A stretch of 64,000 nt of DNA from Bacillus sp. N1-1. GTDB taxonomy: Bacteria; Bacillota; Bacilli; Bacillales; Guptibacillaceae. Below are positions 40,399-48,880 of this stretch, piece after piece. The translations under genes were made by a program, and so were the position numbers. Below the pieces are notes generated by a model that saw nothing but the letters and a program-made list of their open reading frames with translations, was not told where the DNA came from and ran no database searches. The stretch spans positions 1,984,001 to 2,048,000 of the forward strand of contig NZ_CP046564.1 of NCBI RefSeq assembly GCF_009818105.1, given 5' to 3'. The stretch's first letter is position 1. Each line of letters opens with the position of its first letter.

Positions 40399-41343
40399 GT
40401 GAGAGTGATGACTAAACAGAAACTAGTAACGGTTCTAGGTCCCACTGCGGTTGGGAAAACAAAAACAAGCATTGAACTTGCGAAGGCGCTTGACGGTGAA
40501 ATTATTAGCGGCGACTCGATGCAAATTTACCGTGGCATGGACATTGGGACAGCGAAAGTAACAGAAGAAGAGATGGAAGGCATTCCTCATTATTTAATTG
40601 ATATTAAGGAGCCAACGGAAAGCTTTTCAGCTGCTGAATTCCAAAATCTTGCCACCGAGCTTGTTACGGATATTAATAGCCGGGGAAAAGTGCCGATTAT
40701 TGCTGGGGGGACAGGTCTTTACGTGAAATCCGTTACCCATCAGTACGCTTTTTCAGAAGCAAAGGAAGATCCGGCATACCGACAGCAGCTTGAGCAACAA
40801 GCGGAAGAAGAAGGGCCGGTCACGTTTCACGCACGATTAAAAGATGTTGATCCAGAGAGTTACGAGACGATCCATCCAAACAATGTGCGAAGAGTGATTC
40901 GAGCATTAGAAGTGTATCACGTGACGGGTGAACCTGTCTCTGCTTCAAAAGATGCCCTACCTGAGCAGTCTCCTTACAATCTTGTCAATGTCGGCCTTAC
41001 GATGGATCGCGATGTGCTTTATGAGCGCATTAACAAGCGTGTGGATCTGATGATGGAGGCTGGACTACTTGAAGAAGCCCAGCGACTTTATCATGGGGGC
41101 GTTCGTGACTGTCAATCGGTCCAGGCGATTGGCTACAAGGAAATCTATAATTATCTTGAAGAGCGTGTTTCATTAGAAGATGCGGTCCTCGAGTTAAAGC
41201 AGAACTCAAGACGATATGCAAAACGGCAATTAACGTGGTTTCGTCATCAGATGGCCATGGACTGGTACGACATGACAGCGCATCGTGAAGAAAAAATTCA
41301 AGAAATCTTGAAAGTTGTTGCAGGAAAGTTAGCAGAAAGATAG
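40399..41343 (+). CDS. miaA: tRNA dimethylallyltransferase
   Basis: Adds the isopentenyl group to A37 of tRNAs reading UNN codons; MiaB then thiomethylates it. The 314-aa enzyme has P-loop GPTAVGKT, SGDSMQIYRGMDIGTAK and AGGTGLYVKS. Two starts compete: GTG 40399, with AGGA 6 bases upstream, and ATG 40408, which lacks a well-placed site; I keep GTG. Followed by hfq as in most bacteria. Confidence 0.95.
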   Translation: MRVMTKQKLVTVLGPTAVGKTKTSIELAKALDGEIISGDSMQIYRGMDIGTAKVTEEEMEGIPHYLIDIKEPTESFSAAEFQNLATELVTDINSRGKVPIIAGGTGLYVKSVTHQYAFSEAKEDPAYRQQLEQQAEEEGPVTFHARLKDVDPESYETIHPNNVRRVIRALEVYHVTGEPVSASKDALPEQSPYNLVNVGLTMDRDVLYERINKRVDLMMEAGLLEEAQRLYHGGVRDCQSVQAIGYKEIYNYLEERVSLEDAVLELKQNSRRYAKRQLTWFRHQMAMDWYDMTAHREEKIQEILKVVAGKLAER

Positions 41344-41388
41344 AAATGTAGTTAAGAATGCCTTTAGAGAAAAAGAGGAGGACTGACA

Positions 41389-41622
41389 ATGAAGCAGCAA
41401 ATTAACATCCAGGACCAATTCCTGAACCAATTAAGAAAAGACAACGTTTTTGTAACGGTATACCTGCTTAACGGATTTCAGCTAAAAGGGACAATTAAAG
41501 GATTTGATAATTTCACGATTATCCTTGAGTCCGATGGAAAACAGCAGTTGATTTACAAACACGCCATTTCTACGTTCGCTCCACAGCGATCCGTTGAAAT
41601 AAATTTTGAATCTGACAAGTAA
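41389..41622 (+). CDS. hfq: RNA chaperone Hfq
   Basis: Sm-like hexamer that binds small RNAs and mRNAs. The 77-aa protein has the Sm1 motif ([22 protein letters not shown]) and the Sm2 motif with YKHAIST. AAGAGGAGG site. Conserved miaA-hfq pair; terminator downstream. Confidence 0.97.
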   Translation: MKQQINIQDQFLNQLRKDNVFVTVYLLNGFQLKGTIKGFDNFTIILESDGKQQLIYKHAISTFAPQRSVEINFESDK

Positions 41623-41628
41623 ACACAT

Positions 41629-41667
41629 AGTCCCTCGTTCTGGTAAAAGCAGGATGAGGGACTTTTT
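41629..41667. terminator. Terminator between hfq and the convergent recombinase
   Basis: About 14-pair stem starting AGTCCCTC and ending GAGGGACT, followed by TTTTT on the + strand. It could serve hfq; the convergent gene ends 9 bases further on. Confidence 0.8.
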
Positions 41668-41675
41668 CATATTTA

Positions 41676-42656
41676 CTAGGATGACATTTGTTGTTTTTCC
41701 ATATAATCGAAATAGCGTTTCAGTGTGAGATCGGCTTTTAATCCAAACTGCATGCGCAGCTGGTCGACGGAAAGATCATTTTCAATGGCTTTAATGACGC
41801 ATGTTCGTCTCATATGCTGAGCAGATACGCCTTTTCGCAAGCCGGCACGCTGAACTTCAAGGCGAATCATTTTTTGAATCGCGATTTCGGTTAGGCGCTT
41901 CGGGCGATCCACTTCATAACTCCAGCGATACGTTTGGCGCTGAAAATCAAATGAAACAAACAGCGGATCATCGCTATGCAGCCTTGGTCTAACGGGCGCG
42001 GGAATCGTATGATAATAATCGAACAAAATTTTCTTATGCTCAGGATTTAGATGAACGGTGCGTTTTCCGGAAGCCGAAGTGACGATTAGTTCATTTTGTT
42101 CGAAAGATAGATCTTTCATAGAAAGAGCAGATAGCTCTTGTAACGTTAAACCGTAATTGAGGAAAAGCCTGGCAATGATCAAATTCCGATCAATTAGAAA
42201 TTCGCGTGCTCTTAGCTGGTTGTCCGTTAAATCTTCAAGTGACACGATCGTCTCAAGAAGTTTTTGAGCTTCTTCTTCTTGGAGAAAATCTGTCTCGAGA
42301 TAACCGGCATCTTCATTCGTAGGTAGGACGACTTCTTTCATTGGATTGGTCTTTGTTCGATTTAACGACATATAATAACGATATACTTGATTTAGTACAG
42401 TCATAATTCTCTTTAATGTTCGTTCTGAATAGTGACGCTCAAGGTGCAAATAGCGAATATACTCCTGTAGCTGCTCCGTTGTTAGATTACGAAAGTTCTC
42501 GAAATCGACCTTTCGATGGAGAGTACGATGCCAGACGGTAAAATCAACGAGGTCATAGCGATAGCGCCGGAGTGTAGATGCCTTGCGTCCCTTTCGTTCG
42601 AGCGACTGCAGGTACGCTTCTAGAAAGTCTGGAAGCGGCTGATTAAAAAGCTCCAT
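41676..42656 (-). CDS. Degenerate tyrosine recombinase/integrase-like protein
   Basis: A 326-aa protein with an N-terminal SAM-like core-binding domain (DFLEAYLQSLERKGRKASTL...) and a C-terminal domain of XerC/D type. Several catalytic residues are changed: the first Arg region reads YGLTLQEL (Arg to Thr), the HxxR motif reads QHMR, and the LGH motif reads FGL, while the second Arg and a Tyr in LKRYFDY remain. It is therefore probably unable to recombine DNA and may only bind it. The upstream in-frame ATG at 42674 is rejected because GAGAGGTGATC precedes ATG 42656. Convergent with hfq. Confidence 0.8.
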   Translation of the reverse strand: MELFNQPLPDFLEAYLQSLERKGRKASTLRRYRYDLVDFTVWHRTLHRKVDFENFRNLTTEQLQEYIRYLHLERHYSERTLKRIMTVLNQVYRYYMSLNRTKTNPMKEVVLPTNEDAGYLETDFLQEEEAQKLLETIVSLEDLTDNQLRAREFLIDRNLIIARLFLNYGLTLQELSALSMKDLSFEQNELIVTSASGKRTVHLNPEHKKILFDYYHTIPAPVRPRLHSDDPLFVSFDFQRQTYRWSYEVDRPKRLTEIAIQKMIRLEVQRAGLRKGVSAQHMRRTCVIKAIENDLSVDQLRMQFGLKADLTLKRYFDYMEKQQMSS

Positions 42657-42784
42657 TCGATGATCACCTCTCATTTTGTTCTATTATAACAAAATCTGTG
42701 CGTGTCTTGTTTTACAATGGGTTACATGTTTTTGGGATAATTGGAAATACTATTGATAACCAAATCGTAAAGGAGCGGTTAGAC

Positions 42785-42970
42785 ATGGCCTTTTTTTCAA
42801 AACAGCAGCAGGAACCTATTCCAGAAGTAGATACGGACGTCTGGTCTTGTGCGAGTGGAGATTGTGCTGGCTGGATGCGAGCCGATTACTCGTTTTCCGA
42901 TACACCAGCTTGCCCTTTGTGTGGCGCTGAGATGATGAGTGAAGTTCGAAACCTACCAGAAATTAAATAA
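42785..42970 (+). CDS. YdjO-like cold-inducible zinc-ribbon protein
   Basis: A 61-aa protein with two Cys pairs (SCASGDC and CPLC) in a WMR...YSFSDTPACPLCGAEM context, the pattern of the YdjO family. Probably a small zinc-binding protein; function unknown, with cold induction reported by the family name. The frame is open to 42698 but AAAGGAG lies 9 bases before ATG 42785. Confidence 0.8.
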   Translation: MAFFSKQQQEPIPEVDTDVWSCASGDCAGWMRADYSFSDTPACPLCGAEMMSEVRNLPEIK

Positions 42971-42984
42971 TCATGGGGGAACAC

Positions 42985-43341
42985 ATGAATAAAATTGTTG
43001 AGAAAATTAGGGATAAAGCTGAACAAATTGTTAGCGTGACGAAAGCAGCGGGAAAAGGGAAGCACGTTGCCTCCATGCAGCACTTTTATGACGTTTTTAC
43101 CGAACTTCCCGAAGTGCAAAAGAAAGAGGTTTCTTATTTAAGAAGTCGTTTTGTTTTATATACGCTCCACGAAGACGATATATTCATGAAGATGCTCGAA
43201 CGTTCAGATCGGCATGTACTTGAGATTGATGTCGTTGAAAAAGGTGATGTGCTCACTCGGTACAGATCGTATGAAGCGAAGAGAGGCGAACAGAAAATTC
43301 ATATTCCTGAATCCTTTGTTGATCGGATCGGAACAAGTTAA
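42985..43341 (+). CDS. Hypothetical protein
   Basis: A 118-aa soluble protein I do not recognise. It begins MNKIVEKIRDKAEQIVSV and contains a likely helical N-terminal half and a strand-rich C-terminal half (HVLEIDVVEKGDVLTRYRSYE). GGGGA site before ATG 42985; ATG 42973 is also possible. Lies 14 bases after the ydjO-like gene and before a terminator, so the two probably form a unit. Confidence 0.7.
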   Translation: MNKIVEKIRDKAEQIVSVTKAAGKGKHVASMQHFYDVFTELPEVQKKEVSYLRSRFVLYTLHEDDIFMKMLERSDRHVLEIDVVEKGDVLTRYRSYEAKRGEQKIHIPESFVDRIGTS

Positions 43342-43366
43342 ACACTCTTAAGGAGTGTTTTTCTTT
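43340..43366 (+). terminator. Terminator before spoVK
   Basis: Palindromic stem AAACACTC/GAGTGTTT with TTAAG loop and TTTTTCTTTT. Confidence 0.8.
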
Positions 43367-43375
43367 TGGGCGTTT

Positions 43376-43406
43376 GTCACGGATTTTGGGCAGGTGCGTA
43401 TACTAT
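43376..43406 (+). promoter_or_regulatory. Possible sigma-E promoter of spoVK
   Basis: GTCACGGA (43376-43383), 15-base spacer, TATACTAT (43399-43406) partly fits the sigma-E consensus (GKCATATT / CATACAHT). spoVK is sigma-E dependent in B. subtilis, which raises an otherwise modest match. Confidence 0.4.
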
Positions 43407-43434
43407 CGTGTCAGATTAAAGCGAGGTGAGCATC

Positions 43435-44358
43435 GTGCAGCAAACCGTAACGCAGCGAAAAGGTCAAATTAATATCGTCCTTCGTCAAACGGAAGGACTA
43501 CAAGAGACGGCGGATGCCGCATTAAGTCAAGCAACGAAAAAGCATATGCCGCTTGAGCGAATTCAGCAGGAAATGGAACAGCTAATCGGGTTAAAAGAAA
43601 TGAAATACTTACTAAAAGAAGTCTATGCGTGGCTTTATGTGAACAAGTGCAGAGAAGAAAATGGCTTAAAACAAAATACGCAGGCGCTTCACATGATGTT
43701 CAAAGGAAATCCCGGCACAGGGAAAACAACGGTAGCCCGCCTGTTAGGAACGCTTTTTCTTGAGATGAACGTTCTTTCTAAGGGACATCTGATTGAAGTG
43801 GAGCGGGCCGATCTTGTTGGGGAATACATTGGTCATACCGCTCAAAAAACGAGAGAGCTTGTTAAGAAAGCAAAAGGTGGCATTCTATTTATCGATGAAG
43901 CGTATTCGCTTGCGCGTGGAGGCGAGAAGGATTTTGGAAAAGAAGCGATCGATACGCTTGTGAAGGCGATGGAAGATCATCATAAAGACTTTATCCTGAT
44001 TCTAGCGGGCTATTCAGATGAAATGGAGCACTTTCTCTCGCTAAATCCTGGCTTGCCGTCACGGTTTCCACTTGTGATTGACTTTCCGGATTATTCAAAT
44101 GAGCAGCTGCTTGAGATCGCAAAAAAGATGGCGGCAGAGAGACAGTACCGGTTTTCAAGAGAGACAGAGTGGAAGCTAAAGCAAAGCTTTGTGAAGAAGC
44201 GTGAGCGGGAAACAAGTGCATTTAGCAACGGTCGCTTTGTTCGGAACATCATTGAAAAAGCGATCCGTAAGCAGGCGGTCCGCTTACTTCAGGCAGACGT
44301 CATTGATCGCTCGGCGCTCGAGCTGCTCTTACCAGAAGACATCCCTATAGAAGATTAA
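43435..44358 (+). CDS. spoVK: Stage V sporulation protein K (AAA ATPase)
   Basis: CbbX-like AAA+ ATPase of 307 aa needed for spore maturation. Walker A GNPGTGKTT, Walker B ILFIDEAYSL, sensor region GYSDEMEHFLSLNPGLPSRF and Arg finger are present. GTG 43426 falls in the GAGGTGA ribosome site, so GTG 43435 is preferred. Order spoVK-hflX-ynbB matches B. subtilis spoVK-ynbA-ynbB. Confidence 0.92.
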   Translation: MQQTVTQRKGQINIVLRQTEGLQETADAALSQATKKHMPLERIQQEMEQLIGLKEMKYLLKEVYAWLYVNKCREENGLKQNTQALHMMFKGNPGTGKTTVARLLGTLFLEMNVLSKGHLIEVERADLVGEYIGHTAQKTRELVKKAKGGILFIDEAYSLARGGEKDFGKEAIDTLVKAMEDHHKDFILILAGYSDEMEHFLSLNPGLPSRFPLVIDFPDYSNEQLLEIAKKMAAERQYRFSRETEWKLKQSFVKKRERETSAFSNGRFVRNIIEKAIRKQAVRLLQADVIDRSALELLLPEDIPIED

Positions 44359-44413
44359 ATGCGCATCTGGTATGATGGGAACAGACTGATTAATAAAGGC
44401 AGGGAACGTACAT

Positions 44414-45676
44414 TTGAATAAAGAACGAATTGAAGCAGCTGAACCGGCGATTTTGATCGGCATTCAGCTTCAAAATCAAACAGATGAACAGTTTGCATAT
44501 ACGATGGATGAACTTGCGGCTCTAACAGAGACGGCAGGAGGCGTCGTGGAAGGAACGCTCTCACAAAAGCGTGAGCGTATTCATTCGGCAACGTTTATAG
44601 GAAAAGGGAAAGTTGAAGAGCTTGCGTCGTTAATTGAAGAAAAAGAAGCAACGATCGTTATCTTCAATAGTGAGCTCTCTCCTAGTCAGCTTCGAAACTT
44701 ATCAGAAGCATTAGACGCAAGAGTAATTGACCGTACACAGCTCATTTTAGATATTTTCGCACAGCGAGCGAGATCACGAGAAGGCATGCTTCAGGTTGAG
44801 CTCGCTCAGCTTCAATACATGCTGCCGCGCCTTGCAGGACAGGGAACGTCCTTATCAAGGCTTGGAGGCGGTATTGGTACAAGAGGTCCAGGGGAAACGA
44901 AGCTTGAAACGGATCGTCGTTACATCCGGAACCGCATCACAGATCTGAAGCGACAGCTCGACAATACGGTCAAGCACCGGGATCAGTACCGCGCACGACG
45001 AAAGCGGAACGAAACGCTTCAAGTGGCGTTAGTCGGGTATACAAACGCGGGGAAATCAACGATTTTTAATCGACTAACGAAAGCCGATTCCTATGAAGAG
45101 GACAAGCTTTTTGCGACACTTGATCCGATGACAAGGCAGCTGAAGCTTCCGAATGGTTACAACGTGCTGTTAACAGACACGGTAGGATTCATTCAGGACC
45201 TCCCAACAACGCTTGTCGCGTCGTTTAAATCAACGCTTGAAGAAGCAACAGAAGCGGATTTAATTCTTCATGTCATTGATGCATCCCATCCCGATCGGGA
45301 GCGTCATGAAGAAATCGTGCTAAAGCTATTAAAGGATTTAAAAGCGTCGCACATTCCTGTCCTTACCGTATTTAATAAAATCGATCGAGCGGATCCGTCT
45401 GTGCAAAGTAGCGTGAATGAACAGATTCTCATCTCAGCTCTAAAGCAAGCTGATTTGAAGCGATTAAACGACCGTCTACAAAGCGAAGTGTTAAAGCAAA
45501 TGGAGTACTTCTCGATTTCGATTAATGCGGACCAGGGCGATAAGCTCGCTTACTTGCAGCGAAATACTGTTTTGATTGAGCGGAAGTGGGATGAAGAAAA
45601 AGATCACTACAGATGTAAGGGATACGCCCCTGAACATTTATACAAGCGCATTATTAACGAGTGGAACAACGACTAG
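44414..45676 (+). CDS. hflX: GTPase HflX
   Basis: Ribosome-associated GTPase that splits stalled or hibernating ribosomes. The 420-aa product has the N-terminal HflX domain with the glycine-rich GGGIGTRGPGETKLETDRR, a coiled linker, then the G domain: G1 GYTNAGKST, G3 DTVGF, G4 NKID. TTG start after AGGGAA. It is 12 bases before ynbB. Confidence 0.94.
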   Translation: MNKERIEAAEPAILIGIQLQNQTDEQFAYTMDELAALTETAGGVVEGTLSQKRERIHSATFIGKGKVEELASLIEEKEATIVIFNSELSPSQLRNLSEALDARVIDRTQLILDIFAQRARSREGMLQVELAQLQYMLPRLAGQGTSLSRLGGGIGTRGPGETKLETDRRYIRNRITDLKRQLDNTVKHRDQYRARRKRNETLQVALVGYTNAGKSTIFNRLTKADSYEEDKLFATLDPMTRQLKLPNGYNVLLTDTVGFIQDLPTTLVASFKSTLEEATEADLILHVIDASHPDRERHEEIVLKLLKDLKASHIPVLTVFNKIDRADPSVQSSVNEQILISALKQADLKRLNDRLQSEVLKQMEYFSISINADQGDKLAYLQRNTVLIERKWDEEKDHYRCKGYAPEHLYKRIINEWNND

Positions 45677-45688
45677 GAGTAGAAAACT

Positions 45689-46957
45689 ATGTTTATGAAT
45701 TTTACCCATCAAGAAGAACTAAAAACACTATCACAGCAGGCTGAAGAAAAGATCCAGCCAGTTTTAAGAGAAATCGATGCGCGAGTTGAAGCGAATCAAT
45801 ACCGCGTTCTTGAGGCATTTCACAAAAATCGCATTAGCGACTTTCATTTCACACCATCTACAGGCTACGGCTATGACGATACGGGAAGAGATACGCTAGA
45901 ACAGCTTTATGCGGACGTATTCGGTGGAAACGCAGGACTCGTGAGACCTCAAATCGTCTCCGGTACACATGCGATTTCAACCGCACTTTTCGGCGTACTG
46001 CGTCCAAACGATGAGCTCCTTTATATTACGGGAGCGCCGTATGATACGTTAGAAGAAATTGTTGGAACGCGCGGCGAAGGCAAGGGATCGCTAAAGGATT
46101 TCCACATCGGCTATCAAGCCATTCCGTTAGCGAATGGAGCGGTAGATTTTGACGCTGTCGAGAGGGCCATCACCCCGCAAACGAAAATGATTGGGATTCA
46201 GCGCTCGAAAGGGTATGCAAATCGGCCATCTTTTACAATCGCAGAAATTAAAAAAATGATTGCTTTTGTTAAATCGATCAAAGAAGATGTGATTGTTTTC
46301 GTGGATAACTGTTACGGAGAGTTTGTTGAAGAGCAGGAGCCATGTCACGTTGGTGCAGATCTCATTGCAGGATCTTTAATTAAAAACCCTGGAGCAGGTA
46401 TCGTCAAAACTGGCGGTTACCTTGTAGGGAGAGAAGATTTAATTGAGCTTTGCGGCTATCGCTTAACGTCCCCTGGAATCGGAAGAGAAGTAGGTGCATC
46501 GCTTTATTCGTTACAGGAAATGTATCAAGGCATCTTTCTCGCACCACACACGGTTGGTCAAGCGGTCAAAGGCGCTGTCTATAGCTCAGCGCTCCTTGAA
46601 GAAGCAGGGTTCAACACAACACCTCACTGGAACAGCAAGCGAACCGACCTCATTCAATCGGTTCAGTTCGATGACAGAGAGCGAATGGTTGCGTTTTGTC
46701 AGGCGATTCAGGCGGCATCTCCGGTCAATGCACACGTTCGTCCTGAACCTGCCTATATGCCAGGATACGAGGATGATGTCATCATGGCAGCGGGAACGTT
46801 TATTCAAGGAGCTAGCCTTGAATTATCAGCTGACGGACCGTTAAGACCGCCTTACGTTGCGTACGTTCAAGGCGGCCTAACGTTTGAACACGTGAAAATC
46901 AGCGTCCTTCGTGCCGTTGATGATTTGTTGAAAAAAGGTTTGATTACTGTTTCATAA
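45689..46957 (+). CDS. ynbB: YnbB, PLP-dependent cystathionine beta-lyase-like protein
   Basis: A 422-aa fold-type I PLP enzyme of the group called aluminium-resistance or methionine-gamma-lyase-like proteins. Landmarks: STGYGYDDTGRDTLEQLYA, IVSGTHAISTALFGVLRP, VDNCYGEFVE, and the probable PLP Lys in SLIKNPGAG. Its reaction is not established. AGGAG site. In B. subtilis glnR follows; here a terminator and then glnA follow. Confidence 0.9.
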   Translation: MFMNFTHQEELKTLSQQAEEKIQPVLREIDARVEANQYRVLEAFHKNRISDFHFTPSTGYGYDDTGRDTLEQLYADVFGGNAGLVRPQIVSGTHAISTALFGVLRPNDELLYITGAPYDTLEEIVGTRGEGKGSLKDFHIGYQAIPLANGAVDFDAVERAITPQTKMIGIQRSKGYANRPSFTIAEIKKMIAFVKSIKEDVIVFVDNCYGEFVEEQEPCHVGADLIAGSLIKNPGAGIVKTGGYLVGREDLIELCGYRLTSPGIGREVGASLYSLQEMYQGIFLAPHTVGQAVKGAVYSSALLEEAGFNTTPHWNSKRTDLIQSVQFDDRERMVAFCQAIQAASPVNAHVRPEPAYMPGYEDDVIMAAGTFIQGASLELSADGPLRPPYVAYVQGGLTFEHVKISVLRAVDDLLKKGLITVS

Positions 46958-46962
46958 GGGTA

Positions 46963-46995
46963 AAAGGTAGGGATTTAAGTCCCTGCCTTTTTTTT
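46963..46995 (+). terminator. Terminator after ynbB
   Basis: Stem AAGGTAGGGA/TCCCTGCCTT with 6-base loop and a long T run. Confidence 0.9.
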
Positions 46996-47008
46996 ACGCG
47001 AAAAAGCA

Positions 47009-47045
47009 TGTGAGATTATCTCACGTACGTTAACACGGTAACGTA
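47009..47045 (+). promoter_or_regulatory. GlnR/TnrA-type operator(s) of glnA
   Basis: 47009-47025 (TGTGAGATTATCTCACG) fits the GlnR/TnrA site TGTNA-N7-TNACA at all but the last base and is a 15-bp palindrome. Next to it, TACGTTA (47026-47032) and TAACGTA (47039-47045) form a second palindrome with 6-base spacing. A TATGAT -10 candidate lies at 47056-47061. This suggests nitrogen control of glnA. Confidence 0.7.
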
Positions 47046-47234
47046 AACATTCGTGTATGATGAGAGTAAGTGAAGAAGGGAGCGGCAATTTCGAATGTTA
47101 ATGCGATTCTGAATTTTAGAATTGCTTGAAACTGTCCTCAAGTGGAGAGAGCAAAAGAGCGTGAAGACGTGAAGCACTCGGTTATCCAAAGCATTCACTA
47201 AATCTTTTTATTTCTTAAGGAGGATTCATTTTAC

Positions 47235-48572
47235 ATGGCGAACAAATTCACAGCAGACGATATTAAGAAAATGGCGCAGGACGAGAACGTTAAGTTCATT
47301 CGCTTGCAGTTTACTGACCTACTAGGGATTATTAAGAACGTTGAAATTCCAGTTGATCAGCTTGAGAAAGCTCTTGATAATAAAATGATGTTTGACGGTT
47401 CTTCGATCGAAGGTTTCGTACGCATCGAGGAATCCGATATGTATCTTTACCCGGATCTTGATTCATGGGTAGTCTTCCCATGGTCTTCTGAAAAAGGAAG
47501 AGTTGCTCGTCTTATTTGTGACATCTACAGCCCAGACGGCACGCCGTTCGAAGGGGATCCTCGTTCAGTTCTAAAACGCGTTCTAAAAGAAATGGAAGAG
47601 CTTGGCTTCTCTGACTTCAACATTGGACCAGAGCCAGAATTCTTCCTATTCAAAATGGACGAAAACGGTGAACCAACGCTTGAACTTAATGACAAAGGTG
47701 GATACTTCGACCTTGCGCCAACAGACCTTGGTGAAAACTGCCGTCGTGATATCGTTCTTGAGCTAGAAGACATGGGCTTTGAAATCGAAGCATCTCACCA
47801 TGAAGTAGCGCCAGGACAGCACGAAATTGACTTTAAATACGCTGATGCTCTTACAACGTGTGACAACATCCAGACGTTTAAGCTAGCAGTTAAAACAATT
47901 GCTCGTCAGCACGGTCTGCACGCAACGTTCATGCCAAAGCCACTTTTCGGTGTTAACGGATCTGGGATGCATGCGAACATGTCCCTCTTTAAAGATGGAG
48001 AAAATGCATTCTACGAGCCGAAAAATGAGATTGGTCTAAGCGAAACAGCACGTCAATTCATTGCTGGAACAATGAAGCATGCTGAAGCATTCACAGCGAT
48101 CACAAACCCAACAATTAACTCTTACAAGCGTCTAGTACCTGGATACGAAGCTCCTTGCTACGTAGCATGGTCTCTTCGTAACCGTAGCCCGCTTATCCGT
48201 GTTCCTGCTTCCCGCGGAATCAGCACACGTATCGAAGTACGTAGCGTAGATCCATCTGCGAACCCGTACCTTGCAATGGCAGCACTACTTGCAGCTGGAC
48301 TTGACGGCATCAAGAACAAAATGACGCCACCAGCGCCAACAGAGCGCAATATCTACGTGATGGATAAGCAAGAACGTGTAGAAGAAGGCATTACAGACCT
48401 TCCAGCAACACTACACGATGCGCTTGAACTTCTTAAGAAAGACGAAGTGATGATGAAAGCACTAGGCGAGCACGCAGCCGAGCACTTTATCGAAGCAAAA
48501 GAGATCGAATGGGATATGTTCCGTACGCAAGTACACCCTTGGGAACGCGAACAGTATATGACGACTTATTAA
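47235..48572 (+). CDS. glnA: Glutamine synthetase type I
   Basis: Makes glutamine from glutamate, ammonia and ATP. The 445-aa protein is of the GSI-alpha class (length, no adenylylation site loop): [88 protein letters not shown] site. Its last 18 codons are repeated 2.3 kb downstream, marking it as the insertion site of a mobile element; the reading frame here is intact. glnR is absent upstream. Confidence 0.97.
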   Translation: MANKFTADDIKKMAQDENVKFIRLQFTDLLGIIKNVEIPVDQLEKALDNKMMFDGSSIEGFVRIEESDMYLYPDLDSWVVFPWSSEKGRVARLICDIYSPDGTPFEGDPRSVLKRVLKEMEELGFSDFNIGPEPEFFLFKMDENGEPTLELNDKGGYFDLAPTDLGENCRRDIVLELEDMGFEIEASHHEVAPGQHEIDFKYADALTTCDNIQTFKLAVKTIARQHGLHATFMPKPLFGVNGSGMHANMSLFKDGENAFYEPKNEIGLSETARQFIAGTMKHAEAFTAITNPTINSYKRLVPGYEAPCYVAWSLRNRSPLIRVPASRGISTRIEVRSVDPSANPYLAMAALLAAGLDGIKNKMTPPAPTERNIYVMDKQERVEEGITDLPATLHDALELLKKDEVMMKALGEHAAEHFIEAKEIEWDMFRTQVHPWEREQYMTTY

Positions 48573-48575
48573 GAT
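48517..48575 (+). repeat. Left attachment-like repeat in the glnA 3' end
   Basis: 59-base block covering the final glnA codons and stop; matches 50820-50878 at 58 of 59 positions (T at 48569 against C at 50872, silent in Tyr). Read as an att site of an element that inserted in glnA and restored its end. Confidence 0.85.
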
Positions 48576-48577
48576 CC

Positions 48578-48613
48578 AAACCCCTTGATACGACTAGTAT
48601 TAAGGGGTTTTTC
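48578..48613 (+). terminator. glnA terminator (proximal copy)
   Basis: Fourteen-pair stem starting AAACCCCTT and ending AAGGGGTTT, then TTTTTC. Clearly related to the terminator after the second glnA-end copy at 50885-50914. Confidence 0.9.
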
Positions 48614-48616
48614 TTA

Positions 48617-48692
48617 TTTTGGTCAAAAACACTTTTTTTTGTGAGTCGTTGTTTTGACCAAAAAAAGTTCAAAAAAAAAGGTTTTGACCAAA
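48617..48692. repeat. TTTTGACCAAA word cluster
   Basis: TTTTGGTCAAAA (48617-48628), TTTTGACCAAAA (48652-48663) and TTTTGACCAAA (48682-48692): the first two are exact inverted copies. A further copy is at 49973-49983, and GACCAAAA variants occur near 50699-50718. Possible integrase or excisionase arm-type sites. Confidence 0.6.
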
Positions 48693-48730
48693 TGATTAGA
48701 TTGGCCAAAATCACTTCAAAAGATTCTTCA
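48682..48730 (-). pseudogene. Tail of a second integrase gene
   Basis: Read on the minus strand, the last codons give MKNLLK-stop, followed by TTTTGGCCAATC and TTTGGTCAAAA. The same arrangement (MKNILK-stop and the same downstream words) ends the integrase at 49996. Upstream codons do not continue as an integrase, so only the extreme 3' end is left. Confidence 0.55.
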
Positions 48731-48880
48731 TTAATTCAGTCTTTTATAGAAATCTATAATAAATTACAATGATACATAAATTGCTTGTTTGCTTTATCAA
48801 AATGCTTCACCTGTAGGTTTAAACGACCATGAGATTATAATTAACGCAACAAAGATAGCACCCATATAATCAATATTCAG

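Noticed and set aside
48509..48772. Plus-strand ORF from the glnA end into the island, and the similar minus-strand reading at both att copies
   Set aside because: These are alternate frames of the duplicated glnA 3' end and give the same shadow peptide at both places.
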